DNA from: Leptotrichia sp. oral taxon 847
GTDB taxonomy: Bacteria; Fusobacteriota; Fusobacteriia; Fusobacteriales; Leptotrichiaceae
Assembly: GCF_001553645.1 (NCBI RefSeq)
Contig: NZ_CP014231.1
Span: 1,302,001 to 1,366,000 of the forward strand
Length of the DNA: 64,000 nt
Reading direction: 5' to 3'
Made by a program: the position numbers and the translations under genes. This document shows, in pieces, positions 7,873-16,751 of this stretch. The notes under the pieces are model-generated. The model was given only the letters and a program-made list of their open reading frames with translations, was not told the origin of the DNA and searched no databases. Positions within the stretch are counted from its first letter, which is position 1. Every line of letters starts with the position of its first letter.

Positions 7873-9702
7873 ATGTGTGGAATAGTAGGTTACATCGGTT
7901 CACAAAACGCTCAAGATTTTGTAATTGATGGATTAGAAAAATTGGAATACAGGGGATATGATTCAGCTGGAATTGCTGTAAATACAGGGAAGTCAAAATT
8001 TGACATTGTAAAAAAAGTTGGAAGACTAAAAAATTTGGAAAATGCTCTAAAGGAAAATCCTTTAGACGGAAATATTGGAATAGGGCATACGAGATGGGCA
8101 ACTCATGGGAAACCATCTGATATAAATTCTCATCCGCATTTTAATAAAGACAAAACTTTAGTTGTAGTTCACAATGGAATTATTGAAAATTATCTGGAAC
8201 TAAAAAAAGATTTAATTGCCAAAGGATATGAATTTGTTTCTGAAACTGATACGGAAGTTGTAGTACATTTGCTAGATAGCCTTTATGAAGGTGATTTATT
8301 AGAAGCTGTAAAAAAATTGTTAAAAATTATTAAAGGTGCGTATGCGCTAGGAATGATGTCAATTTCAGAACCTGAAAGAATTATTGCTGCAAGAAAAGAA
8401 AGTCCGTTAATAGTAGGTTTAGGGAAAGGTGAAAATTTTATTGCTTCTGACATTCCAGCAATTTTGAAATATACAAGAGATGTATATTTGATTGAAAATA
8501 ATGAAATCGTAGAAATAAAAAAAGATTCTGTAAAAATTATGGATACTGAAGGAAATGAAATAAAAAGAGATGTAACACACGTTGAGTGGGATTTGGAAGC
8601 GGCTTCAAAAGGTGGCTATGAATATTTTATGGAAAAAGAAATTCATGAGCAGCCAGAAGTGCTTGTAAAAACTTTAAACAGCAGAGTTGATGAAAATTAT
8701 AACATTAATTTTGATAATGCGGGGCTTACAAAGGAATATTTGAGCGGAATCAATGATATTTATATCGTGGCTTGCGGAACTGCTTATCACGCTGGGCTTG
8801 CCGGAAAGCATATTATTGAGAAAAAAACAAGAATCCGTGTAGATGTTGACATTGCGTCAGAATTTAGATATAGAAATCCTGTGATTGATGACAAAGCATT
8901 GGTTATTGTGTTAAGCCAGTCTGGAGAAACTTTGGATACGCTTGAGGCTATGAAAGAAGCGAAAAGACATGGGGCAAGAGTTGTTGCAATTACAAATGTA
9001 GTTGGCTCTTCAATAGCAAGGGAAGCGGATCACGTTATTTATACTTGGGCAGGGCCTGAAATCGCTGTTGCTTCTACAAAGGCATACACTACTCAAATGG
9101 TAATTTTAAACTTGATGGCAATTGATTTTGCATATAAATTTGGGAAAATTACAAAAGATGAAGCAGTTGAAGATATTAAGAAATTGTATGATGTGGAGCA
9201 AAGTATTCAGAAAATGCTGGAATATGACGAAAAAATAAAAAATGTCGCAGACAAGATTAAAGATAGTGAAAGCATGTTCTATCTTGGACGTGGGCTTGAC
9301 TATGTAATCGCTGTGGAAGGGGCATTAAAATCCAAGGAAATTTCGTATATTCATTCAGAGGCTTTTGCTTCAGGAGAATTGAAACATGGTACAATTGCAC
9401 TTATTACAGATGGAGTGCCAGTTGTTGTAAACGTTACACAGTCTGACTTGTTTGAAAAATCAGTATCAAATATAAAGGAAGTTACTTCAAGAGGAGCCTA
9501 CGTTATCGCAATTGCAAAAGAAGGAAACACAGTTGTGGAAGAGGTGGCGGATGAAGTGTTCTATATTCCAGATGTGGCAGACGATTACGCAGGATTTCCA
9601 ACAATCGTGATTCATCAGCTATTAGCATACTATTTATCAAAGTTAAAAGGAAATGATGTGGACAAACCAAGAAACTTGGCAAAATCAGTAACTGTAGAAT
9701 AA
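7873..9702 (+). CDS. glmS: Glutamine-fructose-6-phosphate aminotransferase
   Basis: 609 residues. Makes glucosamine-6-phosphate from fructose-6-phosphate and glutamine, the first step to UDP-GlcNAc for peptidoglycan and LPS. The N-terminal glutaminase begins MCGIVGYIG, with Cys2 (Cys1 after Met removal) as nucleophile, which fixes the ATG at 7873 with AAGGAGAA upstream. Glutaminase motifs RYRGYDSAG-like (EYRGYDSAG) and GHTRWATHG follow. The C-terminal half has two SIS sugar-isomerase domains (SQSGETLDT; LGRGLDYVIA, and EISYIHSEAFASGELKHG). Regulated by the upstream ribozyme. Confidence 0.97.
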   Translation: MCGIVGYIGSQNAQDFVIDGLEKLEYRGYDSAGIAVNTGKSKFDIVKKVGRLKNLENALKENPLDGNIGIGHTRWATHGKPSDINSHPHFNKDKTLVVVHNGIIENYLELKKDLIAKGYEFVSETDTEVVVHLLDSLYEGDLLEAVKKLLKIIKGAYALGMMSISEPERIIAARKESPLIVGLGKGENFIASDIPAILKYTRDVYLIENNEIVEIKKDSVKIMDTEGNEIKRDVTHVEWDLEAASKGGYEYFMEKEIHEQPEVLVKTLNSRVDENYNINFDNAGLTKEYLSGINDIYIVACGTAYHAGLAGKHIIEKKTRIRVDVDIASEFRYRNPVIDDKALVIVLSQSGETLDTLEAMKEAKRHGARVVAITNVVGSSIAREADHVIYTWAGPEIAVASTKAYTTQMVILNLMAIDFAYKFGKITKDEAVEDIKKLYDVEQSIQKMLEYDEKIKNVADKIKDSESMFYLGRGLDYVIAVEGALKSKEISYIHSEAFASGELKHGTIALITDGVPVVVNVTQSDLFEKSVSNIKEVTSRGAYVIAIAKEGNTVVEEVADEVFYIPDVADDYAGFPTIVIHQLLAYYLSKLKGNDVDKPRNLAKSVTVE

Positions 9703-9751
9703 GATAATTATCTAATAATTATAAATAATAATGAAAATGGAGGAAAAAATT

Positions 9752-10063
9752 ATGAAATTTGATGATTTGAAAAAAGGAGCGGAAGACGCTTTAAAGAAAA
9801 CTGAAGATGGAGCAAAAAATTTAGCTGATAAGGCTGCTGAAAAAGCAAAGGAAGTTGCAGGAAGCGAAGTTGCTCAGAATATTAAAAAAGGAACAGAAGA
9901 AGTTTTTGAAAAAACTGTGGAAGGTGCAAAAGATTTAGCAGAAAAAGCTTCAAATAATAAAATTGTTCAAGATGTGAAAAAAGGCACTGAGGAAGCAGTA
10001 GACAAGACAGTAGAAGGAGCTAAGGGCTTAGCAAACAAAGTTACTGGTGTATTTAAAAAATAG
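9752..10063 (+). CDS. Small amphipathic-helix repeat protein
   Basis: 103 residues, almost all Lys, Glu, Ala, Asp and Val. It is built of two imperfect repeats of about 40 residues around the motif IKKGTEEVFEKTVEGAKDLAEKA / VKKGTEEAVDKTVEGAKGLA, each an 11-residue-type amphipathic helix as in LEA or apolipoprotein-like stress proteins. No signal peptide, no membrane span. The ATG at 9752 follows GGAGG; the in-frame ATG at 9731 lies before that site. It may ride on glmS transcription (gap 49 bases) and ends at a strong terminator. Function unknown, perhaps stress protection or membrane-surface binding. Confidence 0.7.
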   Translation: MKFDDLKKGAEDALKKTEDGAKNLADKAAEKAKEVAGSEVAQNIKKGTEEVFEKTVEGAKDLAEKASNNKIVQDVKKGTEEAVDKTVEGAKGLANKVTGVFKK

Positions 10064-10107
10064 TAATTTTATAAGATTTACATAGAAGAACAAGAGTAAT
10101 AAAAAAT

Positions 10108-10139
10108 TAAGGGTTATCTTTTTATAAGATAGCCCTTTT
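10108..10139 (+). terminator. Strong terminator
   Basis: GGGTTATCTT...AAGATAGCCC stem followed by TTTTA; it is preceded by an A-run, so it may also serve the convergent gene at 10159. Confidence 0.85.
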
Positions 10140-10158
10140 ATGAACTTAATTTATATAA

Positions 10159-10821
10159 TTATTTTGAAATTTTATACATTTGTCTATAATTTTCTAATTT
10201 TTCTTCAAGTTCAGCAACTCCCCATTTTCCATTGTCTTTTTCCAAATAAATTGTAGCTTTTGAAGATGAATATTCTTGTGTTTGTTCCAAAGTTTTTTTC
10301 ACAGTTTCAAACATTTTTGTTGTTATTTTATCAAAAATTTCATCTTCTGACAGATTTTTCAATTCTTTTTTGCTTATAAAATCTTCGTTTGTCATTAATT
10401 CAAATATTTTTTTGTAGCTTCCTGCCACATCTGGCATTTTTATATTTAATGTAACTTCTGCGACATCATTTGTAACATATCTTATTTTTTCAACTTCAAT
10501 TTTATTGTTATTTAACATATAGTCGAACATATCGCTAGAAAATTTTTCCATCTTTTTTTGATAATTTTTAAACATTTGTTTATTAGTTTTAGATGTTTGT
10601 AATTCTTGGTTCATCATTCGGGAAAGCATTGATTTCGTCCCAATTGATGCTCCTTGTAAAATTAAATTATAGTCTCTTTTAGCAGCAATTTCGATTTCTT
10701 TATTATTCTTATCCAGTTCTTGCTGTGATAAAGTGACACCTTTTTTTTGAATAACTTTATAATTGCCTGAAAATAGCTGGATTGACAAAGTTAGTAAGAG
10801 AAAAGTTAGTAGCTTTTTCAT
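10159..10821 (-). CDS. Exported protein, unknown
   Basis: 220 residues with a signal peptide (MKKLLTFLLLTLSIQLFSG). The rest is helical and lysine-rich, then a beta-rich end (ATIYLEKDNGKWGVAELEE). The overall plan, with a helical body and a terminal 'KDNGKW.V' strand, resembles DUF4878/DUF5105-type exported proteins, but I cannot assign it. ATG at 10821 follows a GGAGTGA-type site. Transcribed alone, convergent with the glmS unit. Confidence 0.65.
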   Translation of the reverse strand: MKKLLTFLLLTLSIQLFSGNYKVIQKKGVTLSQQELDKNNKEIEIAAKRDYNLILQGASIGTKSMLSRMMNQELQTSKTNKQMFKNYQKKMEKFSSDMFDYMLNNNKIEVEKIRYVTNDVAEVTLNIKMPDVAGSYKKIFELMTNEDFISKKELKNLSEDEIFDKITTKMFETVKKTLEQTQEYSSSKATIYLEKDNGKWGVAELEEKLENYRQMYKISK

Positions 10822-10903
10822 AAATAATCACTCCTTTAAATTTTATTTTCTAGTGTCATTTTAACATATTTTTTTAGAAAATGTAAAATTTTTATTTAAC
10901 ATA

Positions 10904-11369
10904 GACAGAGTAAAATAGTTAGGGGTAAATAAAAAATCTTATTTTAAGTTTTTCATTCAATCCAGAAAGTTACTAAAATATTTTTTTATTTTTTAAGCAG
11001 AAGTGCTCATCGCCGCACCCCTGCACCCCGGCTAGTCTTCGACATTTTTATGCACTGCCAAAAAACTCGCACTAATCGTGCTCAAACAGTTTTGTCAGCA
11101 CATAAAAATGCTCCGACGGTTTAAATTTTACTACCATACAAAAGTGTCGTGATTTTTTTGGAGTAAAGACGACTGTCTGAACGAAGTGAGTTTCGGCTTT
11201 GCTTCAAAAAAATGCTTAGACGAGCGTGGGGATTATAAGGGGAAATGGCGGTCCTTTCCCCTTATGTAAAAAATAAAAAAATAATATTAAACAAAATAAC
11301 ATCTTGTAATCAAGAATAACCTAAAAAATTTGAAATTAAAAAATCTGCCCCTAAAATTTTTAAACCATC
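10904..11369 (+). mobile_element. 466-bp MITE-like element, copy B
   Basis: Intact non-coding element. It starts GACAGAGTAAAATAGTTAGG and ends AAATTTTTAAACCATC; the ends form an imperfect 22-bp terminal inverted repeat (15 of 22 match). It is flanked by a 10-bp direct repeat ATTTAACATA (10894-10903 and 11370-11379), a target duplication. Inside are three hairpins (around 11040-11120, 11145-11215 and 11230-11265). No open reading frame for a transposase, so it must move in trans, if at all. It inserted at the stop codon of the HxlR gene. Confidence 0.9.
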
Positions 11370-11682
11370 ATTTAACATAATATTTCTTCCCATAACTTTG
11401 CATAAGTTCCAAAATAGGCAATAAATCTTTTCCTTTTTCTGAGAGGATATATTCTGTCTTTTTTGGGTAAACATTGTATTCCCGTTTTTCTATAAGTTTT
11501 TCTTTGATTAAATAGTTTAAATGCTCAATAATCATTTTTTCGTTGCTGCCTTTTATTTGATTTTTGAAATCTTTTGTTCTGACTTTTCCGTGTCTTAAAA
11601 GCCATAATATGATGACTGTCCATTTTTTTGATAATATTTTTTGAGTTAGTTCCAGCGGACAAGTGTAAATTTTTTCTTCCAT
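11368..11682 (-). CDS. HxlR-family winged-helix regulator
   Basis: 104 residues, normal for the family. The typical motif set is present: an N-terminal Cys (YTCPLELTQKIL), the KWTVIILWLL first helix, GSNEKMIIEHLNYL recognition region, and the wing KREYNVYPKKTEYILSEKG. Such regulators often sense thiol or carbonyl stress through that Cys. It lies 83 bases downstream of the MATE gene on the same strand and probably controls it. Its stop TGA is formed across the junction with element B: the original frame would have ended TAA at the same codon. Confidence 0.9.
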   Translation of the reverse strand: MEEKIYTCPLELTQKILSKKWTVIILWLLRHGKVRTKDFKNQIKGSNEKMIIEHLNYLIKEKLIEKREYNVYPKKTEYILSEKGKDLLPILELMQSYGKKYYVK

Positions 11683-11765
11683 ATAAATTTTCCTTTCAAT
11701 GAAATTATTTGAAATTTTAAAAAATACTAAATAATCTTGTTTTTACTATAATTCTTTTAATTTTT

Positions 11766-13085
11766 CTATATTTTTTTAGAAATTTTTATAAAATACCATA
11801 CTCGAATTAGCAGTCCTCCTGTCCAGCCTATCGGTGCGGCAATCCAAATTCCGTTATAGCCTAACGATGTTTTGGAAAGTAAAATGGCTAGAGGCACTTG
11901 AAACATACAAAATGAAGTAATAGATGCTATTAGTGGAACTAAGGATTTTCCGTAGCCTAGTAGCAACCCATTTAGTATTTGCATTGTGCAGAAAATTACG
12001 TAAAATGCTGAAATTATACGTAAATATTGATTTCCTATAAAAATCACTTCGGGATTTCGGTTAAATATTGAAATAAAGAATGCTGGAAAAATAAAAATAA
12101 TAATTGAGATTATGATGGAAAATGTGATTCCTAAAATTAGGCTATCTTTTCCACCTTTAATTATTCTATTCATTTTTTTGGCTCCATAGTTTTGGGCTGT
12201 AAAAGTCATCAACGCCTGTCCTAAATTTATGGATGGCAATTCTGCGAAGGAATCAATTCGGGAAGCAGAAATAAAAGCTGCAATACAGTCTGTTCCAAAT
12301 CCATTTACAAGAATTTGAATGACAATAAATCCTAGGCTGATTAAAACTTGCTGTAACATTGCTGGCATTCCAATAATCAGTATTTCTTTTAAAATATTAA
12401 AATTTAAGTTGAAATAATGTTTTTGAAAAATTAAATTTGGATATTTAAATTTTATGTAAAGTAAGCAAAGAAAAAAAGAAACAAACTGTGAAATAACAGT
12501 TGCAATTGCTGCTCCTGCAACTCCAGAGTTTAGTACTGCTACAAAAAATATATCTAGGATAATATTTAAAATCACTGCGGTAATTAAGATGTAAGTCGGC
12601 GTTTTTGAATCACCTACGCCTTTTAACGTATTTGTGAGGGAATTATAACCAAAAGTTGGAACAACTCCAATAAAAATAATTTTTAAATAGATATTTGCCT
12701 CCAGTAACAATTTTTTCGGAACATTAATTAAAATTAAAATATTATTTGATAGTAAAAAACCTAATGTTGTAACAATAAGAGATAAAACTATGGAAAAAAT
12801 AAATCCTGTATTTGCAGTAATTTTCAAATTTTCCATATCTTTTGCCCCAAAATATTGGGAAATTAGAATGCTTGTCCCTAATGAAATACCTATCGAAACA
12901 GCTATTATAAGTACATTAATTTGATAACTTGAGCCTACAGCCGCAAGGCTTTCCTTTCCTAAAAAATTTCCCACAATGATTGTGTCTGAAATATTGTAAA
13001 TCTGCTGAAATAAATTTCCTATTAAAATTGGCAAAGAAAAATAAATTATTGTTTTTAATTCGTTTCCTTTTGTTAAGTCTTTCAT
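11766..13085 (-). CDS. MATE-family multidrug efflux transporter
   Basis: 439 residues with about 12 hydrophobic segments, the standard MATE length. Family signatures are visible: LPILIGNLFQQIYNISDTIIVG in the first helix region and AAVGSSYQI shortly after, with the repeat of this pattern in the second half (AMLQQVLISLGF, INLGQALMTFTAQNYGAKK). These pumps export cationic drugs using Na+ or H+. Probably in an operon with the HxlR gene downstream. The gene pair is bracketed by element copies B and C. Confidence 0.92.
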   Translation of the reverse strand: MKDLTKGNELKTIIYFSLPILIGNLFQQIYNISDTIIVGNFLGKESLAAVGSSYQINVLIIAVSIGISLGTSILISQYFGAKDMENLKITANTGFIFSIVLSLIVTTLGFLLSNNILILINVPKKLLLEANIYLKIIFIGVVPTFGYNSLTNTLKGVGDSKTPTYILITAVILNIILDIFFVAVLNSGVAGAAIATVISQFVSFFLCLLYIKFKYPNLIFQKHYFNLNFNILKEILIIGMPAMLQQVLISLGFIVIQILVNGFGTDCIAAFISASRIDSFAELPSINLGQALMTFTAQNYGAKKMNRIIKGGKDSLILGITFSIIISIIIFIFPAFFISIFNRNPEVIFIGNQYLRIISAFYVIFCTMQILNGLLLGYGKSLVPLIASITSFCMFQVPLAILLSKTSLGYNGIWIAAPIGWTGGLLIRVWYFIKISKKI

Positions 13086-13195
13086 CTTTATTTTTTCTCC
13101 TTTTTTTCTTTATCTGCCTGTTAATTGATATTTTAACATTTATTTTATTTGATATGAATAACATACTTTTTTGTAAGTAGATATTTTATCAGTAT

Positions 13196-13661
13196 GACAG
13201 AGTAAAATAGTTAGGGGTAAATAAAAAATCTTATTTTAAGTTTTTCATTCAATCCAGAAAGTTACTAAAATATTTTTTTCTTTTTTAAGCAGAAGTGCTC
13301 ATCGCCGCACCCCTGCACCCCGGCTAGTCTTCGACATTTTTATGCACTGCCAAAAAACTCGCACTAATCGTGCTCAAACAGTTTTGTCAGCACATAAAAA
13401 TGCTCCGACGGTTTAAATTTTACTATTATACAAAAGGTGTCGTGATTTTTTTGGAGTAAAGACGACTGTTTGAGCACGTTTAGTGCGAGTTTCGGCTTTG
13501 CTTCAAAAAAATGCTTAGACGAGCGTGGGGATTATAAGGGGAAATGGCGGTCCTTTCCCCTTATGTAAAAAAATAATATTAAACAAAATAACATCTTGTA
13601 ATCAAGAATAACCTAAAAAATTTGAAATTAAAAAATCTGATCCTAAAATTTTTAAACCATC
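13196..13661 (+). mobile_element. 466-bp MITE-like element, copy C
   Basis: Same length and ends as copy B, with the same terminal inverted repeats. Its own 10-bp target duplication TTATCAGTAT lies at 13186-13195 and 13662-13671. Nearly identical to B except in the loop of hairpin 2, which here reads CTGTTTGAGCACGTTTAGTG and is the reverse complement of its hairpin 1 loop at all but one position. Inserted between the divergent MATE and pgi genes, just upstream of the pgi promoter. Confidence 0.92.
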
Positions 13662-13677
13662 TTATCAGTATTTTTAT

Positions 13678-13706
13678 TTGAAAAAAATATATTTTTTTGA
13701 TATACT
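13678..13706 (+). promoter_or_regulatory. Promoter of pgi
   Basis: TTGAAA at 13678 and TATACT at 13701, 17-base spacer, 16 bases right of the end of element C. Confidence 0.7.
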
Positions 13707-13749
13707 TAAAATGTAAAAAAATATTTTATAGATTTGAGGAGAAAAAAAG

Positions 13750-15105
13750 ATGAAATTGGAATTTAGTTATAAATTTGCAAAAAATTTTTTTGATGAAAAA
13801 GAAATTACTCAACTAAAACCATTTGTAGAATTGGCAAATGAAGTTTTAGTAAACAAAAAAGGAGCGGGGAACGATTTTTTAGGTTGGACAACTTTACCTT
13901 GCGACTATGACAAAGAAGAATTTGCTAGAATAAAAAAGGCTGCCGAAAAAATTAAAAATAATTCAGAAGTATTGGTTGTAATTGGAATTGGTGGCTCTTA
14001 TTTAGGAGCAAAAGCTGCAATTGAATTTTTATCACACAGTTTTTATAATAATTTACCAAAAGAAAAAAGAAATACCCCAGAAATTTATTTCGCTGGAACA
14101 AATATGAGCGGAGTTTATTTAAAACATTTAATTGAAGCAATTGGAGACAGAGATTTTTCAGTAAACATTATTTCAAAATCTGGAACAACAACTGAACCAG
14201 CAATCGCTTTTAGAGTGTTCAAAAAATTGTTGGAAGAAAAATATGGAAAAGAAGGTGCAAAAGAAAGAATTTTTGCCACTACTGATAAAGTAAAAGGAGC
14301 ATTAAAAACATTAGCTACAAGTGAAGGATATGAAACTTTTGTTGTACCGGATAATGTTGGAGGAAGATTTTCTGTTTTAACAGCAGTTGGATTATTGCCG
14401 ATCGCTGCAGCTGGAATAGACATTGATGAGTTGATGCGAGGAGCAGCTGATGCTGTAAAAGATTTTTCTAGTAAAAAATTGGAAGAAAACCAAGCTCTAC
14501 AATATGCAGCTGTTAGAAATATTTTACTTAGAAAAGGTAAAAGTGTGGAATTGATGGTCAATTATGAACCAAGATTACATTATTTCGCTGAATGGTGGAA
14601 ACAATTATTTGGAGAATCTGAAGGAAAAGACGGAAAAGGACTTTATCCATCATCAGCTGATTTTTCAACTGATTTACATTCTTTAGGACAATATATTCAA
14701 CAAGGACAAAGAGTATTCATCGAAACTGTTGTTTCAATCGACAAACCATCGGTTGAATTTGAAATTGAAAAAGATGCAGAAAATTTGGATGGATTAAATT
14801 TTGTGGCAGGAAAAACTCTGGATTATGTAAATAAAAAAGCGAGAGACGGAGTTGTTTTAGCTCACGTTGATGGTGGAGTACCTAATCTAGCGGTAAATAT
14901 TCCTGAATCAACTCCTTATCATTTAGGATATGCTTTTTATTTCTTTGAAAAAGCGTGTGGAGTAAGTGGATATGTGTTGGGTGTTAATCCATTTGATCAA
15001 CCAGGAGTGGAAGCTTACAAGAAAAATATGTTTGCATTACTTGGAAAACCTGGATATGAAGAAGCTGGAAAAGAATTGGAAGCAAAGTTAAAAGAAATGA
15101 AATAA
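13750..15105 (+). CDS. pgi: Glucose-6-phosphate isomerase
   Basis: 451 residues, the short bacterial type. Interconverts glucose-6-phosphate and fructose-6-phosphate in glycolysis. Motifs seen: [26 protein letters not shown] (phosphate-binding SIS motif), [16 protein letters not shown], and the C-terminal signature [23 protein letters not shown] at 13750 follows GAGGAG. Monocistronic, with its own promoter and a strong terminator. Confidence 0.96.
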   Translation: MKLEFSYKFAKNFFDEKEITQLKPFVELANEVLVNKKGAGNDFLGWTTLPCDYDKEEFARIKKAAEKIKNNSEVLVVIGIGGSYLGAKAAIEFLSHSFYNNLPKEKRNTPEIYFAGTNMSGVYLKHLIEAIGDRDFSVNIISKSGTTTEPAIAFRVFKKLLEEKYGKEGAKERIFATTDKVKGALKTLATSEGYETFVVPDNVGGRFSVLTAVGLLPIAAAGIDIDELMRGAADAVKDFSSKKLEENQALQYAAVRNILLRKGKSVELMVNYEPRLHYFAEWWKQLFGESEGKDGKGLYPSSADFSTDLHSLGQYIQQGQRVFIETVVSIDKPSVEFEIEKDAENLDGLNFVAGKTLDYVNKKARDGVVLAHVDGGVPNLAVNIPESTPYHLGYAFYFFEKACGVSGYVLGVNPFDQPGVEAYKKNMFALLGKPGYEEAGKELEAKLKEMK

Positions 15106-15143
15106 ATAAAAAATTTTTTTAAAAAATAAATGTGGTAAAAAAG

Positions 15144-15185
15144 AGTTATTTTTTAGTAAAAAAAATAAAAAATAACTTTTTTTTT
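15144..15185 (+). terminator. Terminator after pgi
   Basis: AGTTATTTTTTA...TAAAAAATAACT stem followed by nine T. The rest of the 257-base gap to the next gene is AT-rich with nothing else obvious. Confidence 0.85.
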
Positions 15186-15362
15186 GTGGATTTTAAAAAT
15201 AGCTTGATTTTTTATAAAAAAGATGTAAAATATATTTAGGATAGGTGTAATATTAATTTTAAAATTGGTTTAATTGTTAAATTATTCATTGGAAAATTTA
15301 ATTGAAAGTAATTTAAAGATAAATAATAAAATATATTTATGAGAAATAAATAAAAGGAGTTA

Positions 15363-16739
15363 ATGGTGACAAAAGAAAATTTATGGAAAAACTATTCCGA
15401 AGGAAAAAAATCAAAAGTATTTGAATTTGCCGAAGAATATAAAAAATATTTGGATTTGGCAAAAACGGAAAGAGAATTTGTAGTAGTAACAGAAAAAGGA
15501 CTTAAAGAAAATGGTTTTATTGATATAAATGAAAAAGAGATTTTGAAAGCGGGAGATAAAGTTTATTTTAATAATAGAGATAAAAATCTTATTGCGATAA
15601 TTATTGGAAAAGAAGATATAAAAAATGGAATTAATATGGTTGTTTCGCATCTGGACTCACCCAGACTTGATTTGAAGCCAAATCCGATTAAGGAAGTAGA
15701 AGAATTTGCGCTATTAAATACACATTATTATGGAGGAATAAAGAAATATCAATGGGCTTCAACTCCACTTGCACTGCACGGAGTAATTTATCTAAAAGAT
15801 GGTACAAAAATAACTTTGTCAATTGGTGAAAAAGAAGGAGAAGCAGTATTTTGCGTACCTGATATTTTACCACATTTAGCTCGTAAAGTACAAGGGGAAA
15901 GAAAAGCGTCAGACGTAATAAAAGGCGAGGAATTAAAACTGCTTTTCGGGAATACGCCTGTAAAGGATAAAGATGTTGATAAAAAAGTAAAACAGTGGGT
16001 TTTGAATAAATTAAAAGAAAAATATGGAATAGAAGAAGATGACTTTTTTACGGCGGAATTAGAAATTGTTCCAGCTGGTAAATTAAAAGATGTGGGACTT
16101 GACAAAACTATGGTAGGTGGCTATGGACAAGATGACAGAATCTGTGCATATACTTCGTTAAAGGCGTTATACGAGGTTAAAAATCCTAAAAAAACTGTTA
16201 TGGTTTATTTGACTGACAAGGAAGAAATTGGAAGCGAAGAGTCAACAGGGCTAAAAACGACATTACCTGAATATATTGTAGGAAAAATTTTATCAATGAC
16301 TGAAAAAAATTATAATGACCAGATGTTAAGAGAAACATTGTGGAACTCAAAAGCGTTGTCGTCAGATGTGACAGCAGCTATAAATCCCGTTTTTTCTTCG
16401 GTTCATGATTTAGATAATGCGGCGAGATTATCTTATGGAATAGCTTTTGCAAAATATACCGGTGGCGGTGGAAAAGTTGGATCAAATGATGCTGATGCAG
16501 AATTTATCCAAGAAGTTAGAAAAGCTTTCGATAAAAATTCTGTAAAATATCAGATTGGAGGCTTTGGTAAAGTGGATGAAGGCGGTGGAGGAACTGTCGC
16601 AAAATTTTTAGCATATTACGGAATAAGAACAATAGATGCGGGACCTGCACTTATATCTATGCATTCACTATTTGAAATTTCATCGAAAGCTGATTTATAT
16701 GAAACGTATAAGGCGTATAAAGTGTTTTTCGGGATATAA
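15363..16739 (+). CDS. M18-family aminopeptidase
   Basis: 458 residues. Zinc-ligand and catalytic motifs of the aspartyl-aminopeptidase family are clear: SHLDSPRLDLKP (metal His and catalytic Asp), GGYGQDDRICAYTSL (bridging Asp), DKEEIGSEES (catalytic Glu pair) and the terminal SMHSLFEISSKAD (metal His). It removes N-terminal residues from peptides in the cytoplasm. ATG at 15363 follows AAAGGAGTTA. The next gene starts 12 bases after the stop, so the two and the GNAT gene form an operon. Confidence 0.93.
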   Translation: MVTKENLWKNYSEGKKSKVFEFAEEYKKYLDLAKTEREFVVVTEKGLKENGFIDINEKEILKAGDKVYFNNRDKNLIAIIIGKEDIKNGINMVVSHLDSPRLDLKPNPIKEVEEFALLNTHYYGGIKKYQWASTPLALHGVIYLKDGTKITLSIGEKEGEAVFCVPDILPHLARKVQGERKASDVIKGEELKLLFGNTPVKDKDVDKKVKQWVLNKLKEKYGIEEDDFFTAELEIVPAGKLKDVGLDKTMVGGYGQDDRICAYTSLKALYEVKNPKKTVMVYLTDKEEIGSEESTGLKTTLPEYIVGKILSMTEKNYNDQMLRETLWNSKALSSDVTAAINPVFSSVHDLDNAARLSYGIAFAKYTGGGGKVGSNDADAEFIQEVRKAFDKNSVKYQIGGFGKVDEGGGGTVAKFLAYYGIRTIDAGPALISMHSLFEISSKADLYETYKAYKVFFGI

Positions 16740-16751
16740 AGGAGAATATAG

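Noticed and set aside
10894-13671. Composite transposon carrying MATE and HxlR genes between two equal elements
   Set aside because: Each element has its own, different 10-bp target duplication, so they inserted independently; no common duplication flanks the whole segment.
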